This document shows, piece by piece, positions 14,557 to 23,152 of a DNA stretch of 64,000 nt; position 1 is the first letter of the stretch, and each line of letters opens with the position of its first letter. Origin of the DNA: Streptomyces goshikiensis (lineage in GTDB: Bacteria; Actinomycetota; Actinomycetes; Streptomycetales; Streptomycetaceae); assembly GCF_014650555.1 (NCBI RefSeq), contig NZ_BMVE01000001.1, positions 806,001 through 870,000 of the forward strand, read 5' to 3'. A program made the position numbers and the translations under genes. The notes beneath the pieces were generated by a model. It was not told the origin of the DNA. It saw only the letters and a program-made list of their open reading frames with translations, and made no database searches.

Positions 14557-15705
14557 CTAGACCGAGACGGAACCGCTGGTGGAGACGGTCTGCCGGAACA
14601 GCCATTCCGACTTCAGCTCCGCATAACCGGGCTTGATCACTTCGTTGATCATGGCCAGTCGTTCATCGAAAGGAATGAACGCGGACTTCATCGCATTGAC
14701 CGTGAACCACTGCATGTCGTCGAGCGTGTAGCCGAAGGTGTCGACGAGGTGCTCGAACTCGCGGCTCATGCTGGTGCCGCTCATCAGCCGGTTGTCGGTG
14801 TTGACCGTCAGCCTGAAGTGCAGCTTGCGCAGCAGGCCGATGGGGTGCTCGGCGTACGAGGCGGCCGCGGCGGTCTGCAGGTTCGAGGTCGGGCACATCT
14901 CCAGGGGGATGCGCTTGTCCCGTACGTACGAGGCCAGGCGGCCCAGCTTCACGGAGCCGTCGGGGGCGACCTCGATGTCGTCGATGATCTTCACGCCGTG
15001 ACCCAGACGGTCGGCGCCGCACCACTGCAGGGCCTGCCAGATCGACGGCAGGCCGAAGGCCTCGCCCGCGTGGATGGTGAAGTGGTTGTTCTCGCGCTTG
15101 AGGTACTCGAACGCGTCCAGGTGGCGGGTGGGAGGGAACCCGGCCTCGGCGCCGGCGATGTCGAAGCCGACCACGCCGTTGTCGCGGTAGCGGTTCGCCA
15201 GCTCGGCGATCTCCAGCGCGCGGGCCGCGTGGCGCATCGCGGTCAGCAGGGCGCCGACGCGGATGCGGTTGCCGTTCGTCCGCGCGCGGCGCTCGCCCTC
15301 GCGGAAGCCCTCGTTGACCGCCTCGACGACCTCTTCGAGGGTCAGGCCGGCTTCGAGGTGCTGCTCGGGGGCGTAGCGGATCTCGGCGTACACGACGCCG
15401 TCCTCGGCCAGGTCCTGGGCGCACTCGGAGGCGACCCGGAAGAGGGCCTCCTTCGTCTGCATGACGGCGCAGGTGTGCGCGAACGTCTCCAGGTAGCGCG
15501 GCAGGGAACCGGAGTCGGCGGCCTCGCGGAACCAGATGCCGAGCTTGTCGGCCTCGGTCTCGGGAAGGTTCTCGTAGCCGACCTTGTGCGCCAGCTCGAT
15601 GATGGTCCCGGGGCGCAGACCACCGTCGAGGTGGTCGTGCAGCAGCACCTTCGGGGAGCGGCGGATTTGATCCGGAGTGGGCAGGTTGGGGGTCTCGCTC
15701 GTCAT
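14557..15705 (-). CDS. add: Adenosine deaminase
   Basis: Zinc enzyme converting (deoxy)adenosine to (deoxy)inosine, 382 residues. Metal ligands and catalytic residues: [10 protein letters not shown] near the N-terminus, HAGEAFG with catalytic Glu, [14 protein letters not shown], and [13 protein letters not shown] with the Asp pair. The substrate loop begins HDHLDGG rather than the more common HVHLDGA. ATG at 15705; a CTACGCGCGTAG operator is 15 bp upstream. It stands alone between its operator and terminator. Confidence 0.96.
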   Translation of the reverse strand: MTSETPNLPTPDQIRRSPKVLLHDHLDGGLRPGTIIELAHKVGYENLPETEADKLGIWFREAADSGSLPRYLETFAHTCAVMQTKEALFRVASECAQDLAEDGVVYAEIRYAPEQHLEAGLTLEEVVEAVNEGFREGERRARTNGNRIRVGALLTAMRHAARALEIAELANRYRDNGVVGFDIAGAEAGFPPTRHLDAFEYLKRENNHFTIHAGEAFGLPSIWQALQWCGADRLGHGVKIIDDIEVAPDGSVKLGRLASYVRDKRIPLEMCPTSNLQTAAAASYAEHPIGLLRKLHFRLTVNTDNRLMSGTSMSREFEHLVDTFGYTLDDMQWFTVNAMKSAFIPFDERLAMINEVIKPGYAELKSEWLFRQTVSTSGSVSV

Positions 15706-15720
15706 CCGGGCACTCTACTC

Positions 15721-15732
15721 CTACGCGCGTAG
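15721..15732. promoter_or_regulatory. Nucleoside-regulon operator at add
   Basis: Perfect palindrome CTACGCGCGTAG, 15 bp upstream of the add ATG; identical to the deoC site. Confidence 0.8.
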
Positions 15733-15818
15733 AGCAGCGCGTTGGCAACAACGGTCGATACGTAACAGAGACCGTACGGACGGGTCGCGTACACCTGTCA
15801 GTCTGAGACTGTTCCGCC

Positions 15819-16547
15819 ATGGCACAGCATGCGCCGCCGGCGCGCGGGGCCCGCCTGGGGCGGGCGGCCGGCGCGACCGGCTCGGTCTCGACGGACAGCA
15901 CGGTCAACGGTGTGGTGCTCCTGCTCCCCGGGGCATCCAGATTCTCCCCCGGTCCACTGCGCGTGCTCGCGCGGGCGCTGGGCCGGGCGGGCGGGGCGCA
16001 GGGGCTGGTCACCCACCAGGTCCTGCACGGCTCGGGGCCCCGCGAGGACGACGCGGGGTGGGCGGCGGACGAGGCGGTGCGCCGGTACGGGGACGTGCCG
16101 GTGTGCCTGGCCGGCTACGACGCCGGCGGCCTGGCCGCCCTGCGGGCCGCGGGACACGGGGCCGTCAACTCGGTTCTGGCGCTGGCCCCTTGCCCGGGGC
16201 GGGCGGCGTCGGCGGACCCCCCTGAGCCGGTGAAGCAGCTCGCGGGGCGGCAGGTGCTGATCGTCCACGGCACCAACGACGCCCGCTGCGACCCGGAGTC
16301 CTCGTTCCTGCTGGCGGCCCGGGCGAAGAAGGCGAATCGTTCCACGTGCCGGTTCGAGGTCCACTCGGACGGGCACCGGCTGCGCGACCACCAGGCCGAA
16401 GTGGTGGCCCTGTCGGTCGATTTCGTCCTCGGCGCGATGTTCACCGGCCGGTACTCGCGGCCGGTGACGGACGCGCTGGCGGCGCCGCCGCCGCTGGGGC
16501 TGCGGATGCCGCTGGCCTCCGGTTTCGGCCGGTCGCTGCGGGGCTGA
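15819..16547 (+). CDS. Alpha/beta-hydrolase-fold protein with Asp at the nucleophile position
   Basis: A 242-residue protein of the dienelactone-hydrolase-like alpha/beta fold. The strand VNGVVLLLPGASRFS, the elbow CLAGYDAGGLAAL, VLIVHGTNDARCDPESS for the acid, and SDGHRLRDH for the histidine are all in order. The nucleophile elbow is G-Y-D-A-G, with Asp101 where serine or cysteine is usual; haloalkane dehalogenases use Asp here, but the rest does not look like one. Substrate unknown. Divergent from add. Confidence 0.78.
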   Translation: MAQHAPPARGARLGRAAGATGSVSTDSTVNGVVLLLPGASRFSPGPLRVLARALGRAGGAQGLVTHQVLHGSGPREDDAGWAADEAVRRYGDVPVCLAGYDAGGLAALRAAGHGAVNSVLALAPCPGRAASADPPEPVKQLAGRQVLIVHGTNDARCDPESSFLLAARAKKANRSTCRFEVHSDGHRLRDHQAEVVALSVDFVLGAMFTGRYSRPVTDALAAPPPLGLRMPLASGFGRSLRG

Positions 16548-16623
16548 CCGGCCCGGCGGGAAGGGCCCGCGAGCGTAGAGTGAAAGTGGACTCGGGGCCC
16601 TGCTGCGCGGGAGGCGATGCGGT

Positions 16624-16998
16624 ATGGCCGCGATCGTGCGCAAGAGCTTCGACCAGGCGGACGAGACGCGTCCCTTCGCCGAGGGCAAGGGGCGCCTCGA
16701 CCTGATCGAGACGGACGGCGGTCCCGTCGGCCGCGCGGTGTTCGAACCGGGCTGGCGCTGGACGGAGCACATCAGGCCGATGGCGGGCACGGACAGCTGC
16801 CTGGCCGCCCACACCGGATACGTGGTCAGCGGCCGGATGAAGGTCGTCATGGACGGCGGGGCGGGCGAGGAGGAGTACGGCCCCGGCGACTTCATGGAGA
16901 TCGCCCCCGGACACGACGCCTGGGTGGTGGGCGACGAGGCGTGCGTGGTGGTCGACTGGACGGGCTTCGGGGGTTACGCCCGACCCGCGTCGGACTGA
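16624..16998 (+). CDS. Cupin-domain protein
   Basis: A 124-residue single-domain cupin. Motif 1-like region GWRWTEHIRPMAGTDSCLAAHTGYVVSGRMKV and motif 2-like region GPGDFMEIAPGHDAWVVGDEAC. His residues in the two motifs could bind a metal. The family covers dioxygenases, isomerases and ligand-binding proteins, so substrate cannot be assigned. Its 3' end overlaps the end of the ATP-grasp gene on the other strand by 25 bp. Confidence 0.85.
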   Translation: MAAIVRKSFDQADETRPFAEGKGRLDLIETDGGPVGRAVFEPGWRWTEHIRPMAGTDSCLAAHTGYVVSGRMKVVMDGGAGEEEYGPGDFMEIAPGHDAWVVGDEACVVVDWTGFGGYARPASD

Positions 16999-18269
16999 CC
17001 CGGTCGCGGTCCGGGGATGAGGCGTCCCGGCGGCCCCGGCGACCCCGGTGGCCTTGGTGGTCCCGGTGGGGCGAGCAGCGCGGCCGACAGGTCGAGGGTG
17101 CGGGCCAGGGCGGCGGCCGTCGGGGCGGCGGCCAGGATGTGCGCGTGGTGCAGGGCGCCCGTCGGGGCCCGGCGCACCGTGGCCCCGGCCGGTATCCGCA
17201 GCCCGACGCGCATCACGCCCGGCAGCGAGCGGGCGGCGGCGAGGGCCGGGCCGAGCCCGTCGACGCGCAGGCCGGGCCGGAAGTCGACGTACCGCAGCGC
17301 CGCGTGCGCGGCGTGCGGGCGGCGTAACGGGCCGGGGAGCCCGAGTCCGGCGGCCAGGGCGAGGCCGAGCACGTCGGTGCCGTGGGCGAGCCGGAGCAGC
17401 TGGGTGAGCTCCTCGGCGCCGGGCCGGGCGTGGGCCTCGACGAGCCGGGGGCCGTGGGCGGTGAGGACGATCTCGGTGTGGGAGGGGCCGTCGCGGTGCC
17501 CGGCGAGGTCGAGGACGCCGCGCACGAGGGCCCGTACGGCCGCCGCGGTCGCCGGGTCCAGGGCCGCGGGCAGGTCGTGGCCGGCGGCGACGAGGCCGGG
17601 TCCGGGGCCGGGCAGCCGCCGTGACCAGCCGAGGACGCGGTGGTGGCCGGCGCGGGAGAGGGACTCGACGGCGAGCTCGGGGCCTTCGAGGTACTCCTCG
17701 ACGAGCAGGTCGGTGACGGCGGGGTAGTCGCGGGCGGCGGCCTCGCCCTCGGCGGCGCCCCGGACCAGCCGGACGCCTTCCCCGTCGGCGCCCGCACGGG
17801 GCTTGATGACGCAGGGGTAGCCGATGAGGGTGGTGATGAAGGGGAGCAGCGAGGCGCGGCCGCAGCGGGCGAAGGAGACGGGCCGGGCGGCGTGCAGGGT
17901 GTTGGAGCGGGCCCGCAGGGCGGCCTTGTCCATGAGGGCGGTGACGGCGGCGGCGGGCGTGCCGGGCAGGCCGAGTTCCTCGTTGGCGCGGGCGGCGGCC
18001 AGGGCGCCCGCCGCGTCGAACCCGAAGACGGCGGCGCGGCCCCGGCGGACGTCCTCCAGCCGGCCGACGGCGCCGACCAGCCGGTGGTGGTCGCGCCAGT
18101 CCGTCCGTACCCGCCGCTCCGCCCCCTCACGGTCGGATGGCACCGATGGATCCGGCGCGACCACCACCGTGCGGGCGCCCGCACGGCGGGCGGCCGCCAC
18201 CACGGCGGGGCGTGGGCTCAGCAGGACCGCCACGGGCCCCCGCCCCTCGATGACCGTCCGCTGCCCCAT
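16974..18269 (-). CDS. ATP-grasp domain ligase
   Basis: A 431-residue ATP-grasp enzyme, joining a carboxylate to an amine or thiol through an acyl phosphate. The ATP-binding lysine strand is YPCVIKPRAGADGEGVRLV, followed by LLVEEYLEGPELAVESLS, and metal ligands in HTEIVLTAHGPRLVEAHARPGAE. Closest in character to L-amino-acid ligase/carbamoyl-phosphate-like members. The C-terminus is a Pro/Gly-rich tail. GGGGGAG before the ATG at 18269 supports the start. Divergent from a LuxR-type gene with two palindromes in the 137-bp gap. Substrate unknown. Confidence 0.85.
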   Translation of the reverse strand: MGQRTVIEGRGPVAVLLSPRPAVVAAARRAGARTVVVAPDPSVPSDREGAERRVRTDWRDHHRLVGAVGRLEDVRRGRAAVFGFDAAGALAAARANEELGLPGTPAAAVTALMDKAALRARSNTLHAARPVSFARCGRASLLPFITTLIGYPCVIKPRAGADGEGVRLVRGAAEGEAAARDYPAVTDLLVEEYLEGPELAVESLSRAGHHRVLGWSRRLPGPGPGLVAAGHDLPAALDPATAAAVRALVRGVLDLAGHRDGPSHTEIVLTAHGPRLVEAHARPGAEELTQLLRLAHGTDVLGLALAAGLGLPGPLRRPHAAHAALRYVDFRPGLRVDGLGPALAAARSLPGVMRVGLRIPAGATVRRAPTGALHHAHILAAAPTAAALARTLDLSAALLAPPGPPRPPGSPGPPGRLIPGPRPGQSDAGRA

Positions 18270-18310
18270 ACCGCGCTCCCCCTTCACGCCGTGCGTCCAC
18301 TGTGCCGGTT

Positions 18311-18322
18311 CGGCATATGCCG
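18311..18322. promoter_or_regulatory. Palindrome CGGCATATGCCG
   Basis: Perfect 12-bp palindrome in the divergent gap between the ATP-grasp and LuxR-type genes, 42 bp upstream of the ATP-grasp ATG. Candidate operator. Confidence 0.5.
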
Positions 18323-18370
18323 GTAGCGTCCGGACGGGCGTCGTCTTGCCGCCTTGCGGGAACACGAGGG

Positions 18371-18380
18371 GTTTATAAAC
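18371..18380. promoter_or_regulatory. AT-rich palindrome GTTTATAAAC
   Basis: Perfect 10-bp AT-rich palindrome 27 bp upstream of the LuxR-type start, striking in DNA of this composition. It could be an operator or overlap the promoter. Confidence 0.45.
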
Positions 18381-18406
18381 AGTCACAGGCCGGGACGAAT
18401 ACGCAT

Positions 18407-19432
18407 ATGTCAGCTGAGGCCGACGGCGTTGCCGGGACGTACGGGGACCTGAGCCCCGCCGCGCGGCGCCTGTACGCGTACGCGGTGGAACGGCACGCCT
18501 TCCACACGGCGGAGGCCACCTCGGCGCTGGGCGCGCGGGCGGGCGCCGCGATCACCGAGCTGGCGGCCGCGCACCTGCTCCAGCGGGCGCCCGGCGGCGG
18601 CGCGGACCGCTGGAGCCCGGTCGCGCCCCGGGCGGCGGCGGCGCGGGCGCTGGCCCCGCTGGCACTGCTCGTACGGGAGACCCACGACGAGATGGACCGG
18701 CTGCGCGGGCGGCTGGAGGCGCTGGTCCCGGCGTACGAGGCGGGGGCGGCGCTGCGGGAGCTGAACGGGTCGGGGCACCTGGAGCTGATGACGGACCTGG
18801 GCGCGGTGCGCGGGCTGATCGCGGAGCTGTCGGCGGGGTGCGAGCGGGAGCTGCTGACCTCGCAGCCGGGTGGGGGGCGGCCGCTGGAGTCGCTGGAGGA
18901 GGCGATCGGGCGGGACGAGTCGCTGCTGACGCGGGGGGTCCGGATGCGGACGATCTACCAGCACACGGCGCGGTACTCGCGGCCGACGGCGGCGTACGTG
19001 GAACGGGTGACGGCGCTGGGCGCGCAGGTGCGGACGCTGGGCGACGGGCTGATGCGGATGCTGATCTTCGACGAGCACACCGGGCTGATGGCGGTGCCTG
19101 AACGCAGCGGGGCGGCGCTGGTGGTGCGCGAGCCGAACGTCGTGCACTTCATGACGGCGGCGTTCGAGCGGTCCTGGGTGGGCGCGGAGCCGTTCCCGGC
19201 GACGGTGAGCCCGGAAGCGGCGCGGTCGATCTCGGACGAGCTGCGGCAGACGATCGTGCGGCTGCTGTCGGAGGGGCTGGAGGACAAGGTGATCGCGCGC
19301 CGGCTGGGGATGTCGGAGCGGACCTGTCAGCGGCACATCGCGGAGATCATGCGGGCGATCGGCGCCAAGTCCCGCTTCCAGGCGGGGTACTTGCTGTCCC
19401 CTTCGCCGAACGACCCGAAGGAGACGCCCTAG
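18407..19432 (+). CDS. LuxR-type HTH regulator with TrmB-like N-terminus
   Basis: A 341-residue regulator. The N-terminal region (about 10-70) resembles a TrmB/winged-helix segment (LSPAARRLYAYAVERHAF; EATSALGARAGAAITELAA), a coiled helix follows (about 85-115), a phospholipase-D-like or ligand region occupies the middle, and a LuxR/GerE HTH closes the protein (about 275-335) with SEGLEDKVIARRLGMSERTCQRHIAEIM. Streptomyces has many such proteins, often beside secondary-metabolite or peptide genes. Its stop overlaps that of the convergent lysR gene by the four bases CTAG. Confidence 0.85.
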   Translation: MSAEADGVAGTYGDLSPAARRLYAYAVERHAFHTAEATSALGARAGAAITELAAAHLLQRAPGGGADRWSPVAPRAAAARALAPLALLVRETHDEMDRLRGRLEALVPAYEAGAALRELNGSGHLELMTDLGAVRGLIAELSAGCERELLTSQPGGGRPLESLEEAIGRDESLLTRGVRMRTIYQHTARYSRPTAAYVERVTALGAQVRTLGDGLMRMLIFDEHTGLMAVPERSGAALVVREPNVVHFMTAAFERSWVGAEPFPATVSPEAARSISDELRQTIVRLLSEGLEDKVIARRLGMSERTCQRHIAEIMRAIGAKSRFQAGYLLSPSPNDPKETP

Positions 19433-20373
19433 GCCGGCGGTTCCAGGTCCGGGATCAGGCGGCCGCGGCGGGAGAGGAGGAAGCGCTTGAACTCCGCGAC
19501 CGGCGGTGTGTCGGGGTGGCCGTCGAGCCAGGCGACGCCGATCTCGCGGACCGCGCGCGGGGCGGTGACGCTGAGTTCGACGACGCCCGGCCGGGGCACG
19601 GCCGGCGGCGGGAGGAGCGCCACGCCGAGCCCCGCGGCGACCAGCCCGCGCAGCGTCTCCGCCTCCTCGCCCTCGAAGGCGATCCTCGGCGTGAACCCCG
19701 CCTCCGCGCACAGGTCGTCGGTGATGCGGCGCATCCCGTACCCCGGCTCCAGCGTGACGAACGTTTCCTCCGCGGCCTCCGCGAGCCGGATCCGCTTGCG
19801 GGTCGCGAGCCGGTGGTCGTCCGGGACCACCAGCCGCAGCCGCTGCTCGTCGAGCCGGCGGGCCACCAGGTCGGGCGCGTCCGGCAGCGGGGAGGTCAGG
19901 CACAGGTCGAGTTCCCCGGCCCGCAGCTTCTCCAGCATCGCCTCGCCGTAGTTCTGCACGAGCGAGAACCGGATCCGCGGATGGTCGGCGCGGAAGGCCC
20001 GGATCAGCCCGGGCACCGTCTCGGAGCCCAGGGTGTGCAGGAAGCCGAACGCCACCTTCCCGGCGGCCGGATCGGCGTCCTGCTGCACCGACTCGGCGGC
20101 CCGGTCGATCTCCGTCAGGGCCTGCTCGGCCGAGGCCAGGAAGGTGCGGCCCGCCGTGGTCAGGGCGACCGTACGGCCCTTGCGGGCGAACAGCGTGACG
20201 CCCAGGTCATGTTCGAGCCGGACCATGGCGCGGGACAGGGTGGACTGCGGGACGCCCAGCTCGTGCGCGGCGCGGGTGACGTGCTCGTGCCGGGCGACCG
20301 CGACGAAATACGCCAGCCGAGGGGCCAGCAAAGTTGTCACAGCCATGTCTTCTACGTAACGGTTCATCGACAT
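19429..20373 (-). CDS. LysR-family transcriptional regulator
   Basis: A 314-residue LysR regulator. The HTH is at about 15-45 (YFVAVARHEHVTRAAHELGVPQSTLSRAMVRLE), followed by the effector-binding domain with PDDHRLATRK. AGGGGC five bases before the ATG at 20373 supports this start. It is divergent from an MFS exporter gene 92 bp away, with an ATCG-N7-CGAT dyad in the gap, so it probably controls that transporter. Confidence 0.92.
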   Translation of the reverse strand: MSMNRYVEDMAVTTLLAPRLAYFVAVARHEHVTRAAHELGVPQSTLSRAMVRLEHDLGVTLFARKGRTVALTTAGRTFLASAEQALTEIDRAAESVQQDADPAAGKVAFGFLHTLGSETVPGLIRAFRADHPRIRFSLVQNYGEAMLEKLRAGELDLCLTSPLPDAPDLVARRLDEQRLRLVVPDDHRLATRKRIRLAEAAEETFVTLEPGYGMRRITDDLCAEAGFTPRIAFEGEEAETLRGLVAAGLGVALLPPPAVPRPGVVELSVTAPRAVREIGVAWLDGHPDTPPVAEFKRFLLSRRGRLIPDLEPPA

Positions 20374-20406
20374 CCACGCCCCTGAGCTGGGTTGATGCAG
20401 CAGTGG

Positions 20407-20421
20407 ATCGATTATCGCGAT
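20407..20421. promoter_or_regulatory. Candidate LysR box
   Basis: ATCG, seven bases, CGAT, fitting the T-N11-A rule of LysR sites, between the lysR and MFS genes. Confidence 0.45.
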
Positions 20422-20465
20422 TCTGTGCATTGGACGCATAAAAAAGACGGGCCTACCGTCGAAGC

Positions 20466-21767
20466 ATGCCTCCCGTTCATACCGGGGCACCCGTCATCCC
20501 GGGTGCCTCCACCCCGTCGTCCCCCGCACCGCAGCCCCACTCCCCCGGCCGCCCCGGCTACCGCCGGATGAGCCTCGCGCTCTTCGCCGCCGGACTGGCG
20601 ACGTTCGCCCTCCTCTACTCCACCCAGGCCCTGCTCCCCGCGATCTCCGCCGGCTTCGGCGTGACGGCGGGTCAGGCCAGCTGGACGGTGTCCGCGGCCA
20701 CCGGCGCGCTCGCCCTGTTCGTCCTGCCGCTCAGCGCGCTGTCCGAGCGGTTCGGCCGGACCCGGATGATGACCTGGTCGATGGTGATCGCCGTCGGCGT
20801 CGGGCTCCTCGTCCCCCTGGCCCCGAACCTGGAGTGGCTGATCGTGCTGCGCGCCGTCCAGGGCGCCGCGATCGCCGGCATCCCGGCGTCCGCGATGGCG
20901 TACCTGGCGGAGGAGGTCAAGCCGAAGGCCCTGGTGGCGGCGATCGGCCTGTTCGTGGCGGGCAACTCCATCGGCGGCATGAGCGGCCGCATCGTCACCG
21001 GGTGGGCGGCGCAGCTGTGGGGCTGGCGGGCGGGTCTGCTCACGGTCGGCCTGATGGCGCTGGTCTGCGCGGTGGCCTTCCTGGTGCTGCTGCCCCGGGC
21101 CCGGTTCTTCCGCCCCGCCTCGCTGAACCCGCGCGCGGTGGGCCGTACCGTCGCCGGGCACCTGCGGGACCCGCTGCTGCTGCGGCTGTACGGGATCGGC
21201 GCGCTGTTCATGACGGTGTTCGGCGCCGTGTACACGGTCATCGGCTACCGGCTGGTGGACGAGCCGTTCTCGCTGGGGCAGGGCGTCGTCGGGTCGGTCT
21301 TCCTGGTCTACCTGGTCGGTACGGTCTCCTCGGCGGCGGCCGGACGGCTGGTGGCCCGGGCGGGCCGGCGCGGCGCGCTGTACCTGGCGGTGACCACGAC
21401 CGCGCTGGGGCTGCTGCTCTCGCTGTCGGACTCGCTGGCGGCGATCCTGGCGGGCCTGGTGCTGATCACGGCGGGCTTCTTCGCCGGGCACGCGGTGGCC
21501 TCGGCCGCCGTGAGCCGGACCGCGAAGACGGGCCGCGCGCAGGCCTCCGCGCTGTACCAGTCGGCGTACTACCTGGGCTCCAGCGCGGGCGGCACGCTGG
21601 GCGCGCTGGCCTACCACTCCTCCGGGTGGGCGGCCACGGTCGGGATCGCGCTGCTCGCGGTCGTCGGCGTCGCCGGCATCACCCTGTACGGCTCGCACGC
21701 GGCCCGTACGGCCCGCCTCGTCGGCTCGGGAGCCGTCCCGGCTGCGGTTGTCAGACCCCTCCGGTAG
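20466..21767 (+). CDS. MFS transporter
   Basis: A 433-residue major-facilitator protein with about 12 membrane segments. After the second helix is SALSERFGRTRMM, the family's loop 2-3 signature (G-x-x-x-D/E-R/K-x-G-R). PVQGAAIAGIPASAMAYLAEE in helix 4 is typical of the YnfM/AraJ drug- and sugar-efflux branch. The first 35 residues are Pro-rich. Likely proton-driven export of a small molecule controlled by the divergent LysR protein. Substrate unknown. Confidence 0.9.
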   Translation: MPPVHTGAPVIPGASTPSSPAPQPHSPGRPGYRRMSLALFAAGLATFALLYSTQALLPAISAGFGVTAGQASWTVSAATGALALFVLPLSALSERFGRTRMMTWSMVIAVGVGLLVPLAPNLEWLIVLRAVQGAAIAGIPASAMAYLAEEVKPKALVAAIGLFVAGNSIGGMSGRIVTGWAAQLWGWRAGLLTVGLMALVCAVAFLVLLPRARFFRPASLNPRAVGRTVAGHLRDPLLLRLYGIGALFMTVFGAVYTVIGYRLVDEPFSLGQGVVGSVFLVYLVGTVSSAAAGRLVARAGRRGALYLAVTTTALGLLLSLSDSLAAILAGLVLITAGFFAGHAVASAAVSRTAKTGRAQASALYQSAYYLGSSAGGTLGALAYHSSGWAATVGIALLAVVGVAGITLYGSHAARTARLVGSGAVPAAVVRPLR

Positions 21768-21791
21768 CTTCCGGGGTATCGGGAAGCTACC
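21763..21791. terminator. Hairpin between MFS and ECF sigma genes
   Basis: Perfect arms GGTAGCTTCC (21763-21772) and GGAAGCTACC (21782-21791). The left arm contains the MFS stop codon and the right arm ends just before the sigma-factor ribosome site. It may terminate the MFS message or mask the sigma-factor start. Confidence 0.55.
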
Positions 21792-21806
21792 TGGGGGATG
21801 ACGGCC

Positions 21807-22811
21807 ATGACTGACCTCGCTACCAGCCCGGACCTGGATGCGGCGATGGAGCGGTACCGGGTCGAGCTGACGGGCTACTGCTACCGCATGCTGGGCTCGT
21901 CCTTCGACGCCGAGGACGCCGTGCAGGACACGTACGTCCGCGCCTGGCGGGCCTTCGACCGGTTCGAGGGGCGGTCCTCGCTGCGGTCGTGGCTGTACCG
22001 GATCGCCACCAACGTCTGCCTGGACCTGCTGAGCGCGGGGAACAAGCGGGCCCGCCCGATGGACTTCGGCGCCCCGCAGCACCAGGCCTCGGCCGTGCTG
22101 AACGAGCGGCCCGAGGTGACCTGGCTGGAGCCGGTGCCGGACGGCCGGGTGCTCCAGCAGACCGCCGACCCGGCGGAGATGGCGCTGGCGCGGGAATCCG
22201 TCCGGCTGGCCTTCATCGCGGCGCTTCAGCACCTGCCGGCGAAGCAGCGGGCCGTGCTGATCCTGCGCGAGGTGCTGGCCTGGAAAGCGGACGAGGTCGC
22301 GACGCTGCTGGACACCACGGTGGCGTCGGTGAACAGCGCCCTCCAGCGGGCCCGGGCGACGCTGTCGGCGCGGCGGATCCGCGAGGGCGAGGCGGCCGAC
22401 CCGCTGGACGCGGAGCAGGTGAAGCTCCTGGAGCGGTACCTGTCGGCCTTCGAGGCGTACGACATCTCCCGGCTGACCACGCTGCTGCACGAGGACGCGG
22501 TGCTGTCGATGCCGCCGTTCGACCTGTGGCTGCGGGGCCGCGAGGACATCGCCGCCTGGCACCTGAACCAGGGCAGCGGCTGCCGGGGCTCCCGCCTGCT
22601 CCCGACGACGGCGAACGGCCTGCCGGCCTTCGCCCAGTACCGGCCGGCCGCCTCCGGGGCGGGCCACACCCCGTGGGCGCTCCAGGTCCTGGAGATCTCA
22701 GACGGCAAGATCGTCGGGCTCAACGCCTTCCTGGACACCGACCGCTGGTTCCCGCTCTTCGGTCTCCCCGAGCAGCTCGACGAGTCCTACGAGGTCCAGC
22801 AGGGCGCGTAG
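21807..22811 (+). CDS. ECF sigma factor with SnoaL-like C-terminal domain
   Basis: A 334-residue sigma factor, nearly twice the length of a simple ECF. Region 2 at about 12-80 ([29 protein letters not shown]), region 4 at about 135-190 ([41 protein letters not shown]), then a SnoaL/NTF2-like domain (about 205-325) with [32 protein letters not shown]. In this class the C-terminal domain replaces a separate anti-sigma factor. Two ATGs nine bases apart are possible; I prefer 21807 because GGGGG lies at proper distance. The 3' end is overlapped by an antisense STAS gene. Confidence 0.92.
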   Translation: MTDLATSPDLDAAMERYRVELTGYCYRMLGSSFDAEDAVQDTYVRAWRAFDRFEGRSSLRSWLYRIATNVCLDLLSAGNKRARPMDFGAPQHQASAVLNERPEVTWLEPVPDGRVLQQTADPAEMALARESVRLAFIAALQHLPAKQRAVLILREVLAWKADEVATLLDTTVASVNSALQRARATLSARRIREGEAADPLDAEQVKLLERYLSAFEAYDISRLTTLLHEDAVLSMPPFDLWLRGREDIAAWHLNQGSGCRGSRLLPTTANGLPAFAQYRPAASGAGHTPWALQVLEISDGKIVGLNAFLDTDRWFPLFGLPEQLDESYEVQQGA

Positions 22812-23066
22812 CGCCGGGGCGGCCCCGGTCACCCGCAGCGACCGCCCCCGCGCGGCGAGCCGCAGCCGGGCCAGTGCCTGTACGGCGCCGAGGTCCGGCG
22901 CCGTGACGGCGGCGGCATCGCACTCCACCGTCCGCGCGCCGCCCTCGTACAGCCGGGACAGGCGCGCGCACAGCGGTACGGCGTCGCGCGCGCCGGGGCT
23001 CGGTCCGGGCAGCACGAGTCGGGGGGTCTCCACGGGGGGATGACTCCCCCGCCGCCCGGAACTCAT
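22698..23066 (-). CDS. STAS-domain protein
   Basis: A 122-residue protein with an anti-sigma-factor-antagonist-like STAS domain: [66 protein letters not shown], ending [10 protein letters not shown]. The usual phospho-acceptor serine of the D-S-S/T-G motif is replaced (TAPDLGAV). The last third runs antisense through the end of the ECF sigma gene for 114 bp. A GTG at 23033 is an alternative start. Likely real because the domain is full length. Confidence 0.7.
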   Translation of the reverse strand: MSSGRRGSHPPVETPRLVLPGPSPGARDAVPLCARLSRLYEGGARTVECDAAAVTAPDLGAVQALARLRLAARGRSLRVTGAAPALRALLDLVGLVELLGETEEREPAVGVQEGVEPDDLAV

Positions 23067-23092
23067 CGGCCGGGCCCGCCCGCCCCGGACAT

Positions 23093-23132
23093 GCCGAACG
23101 GGACCGGTGGGGGTCCACCGGTCCCGTTCGGC
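23093..23132 (-). terminator. Terminator after deoA
   Basis: Two perfect 18-base arms (23093-23110 and 23115-23132) with a four-base loop, 21 bp after the deoA stop. Confidence 0.85.
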
Positions 23133-23152
23133 CGTGCGGGTGAGCGCAGGGG

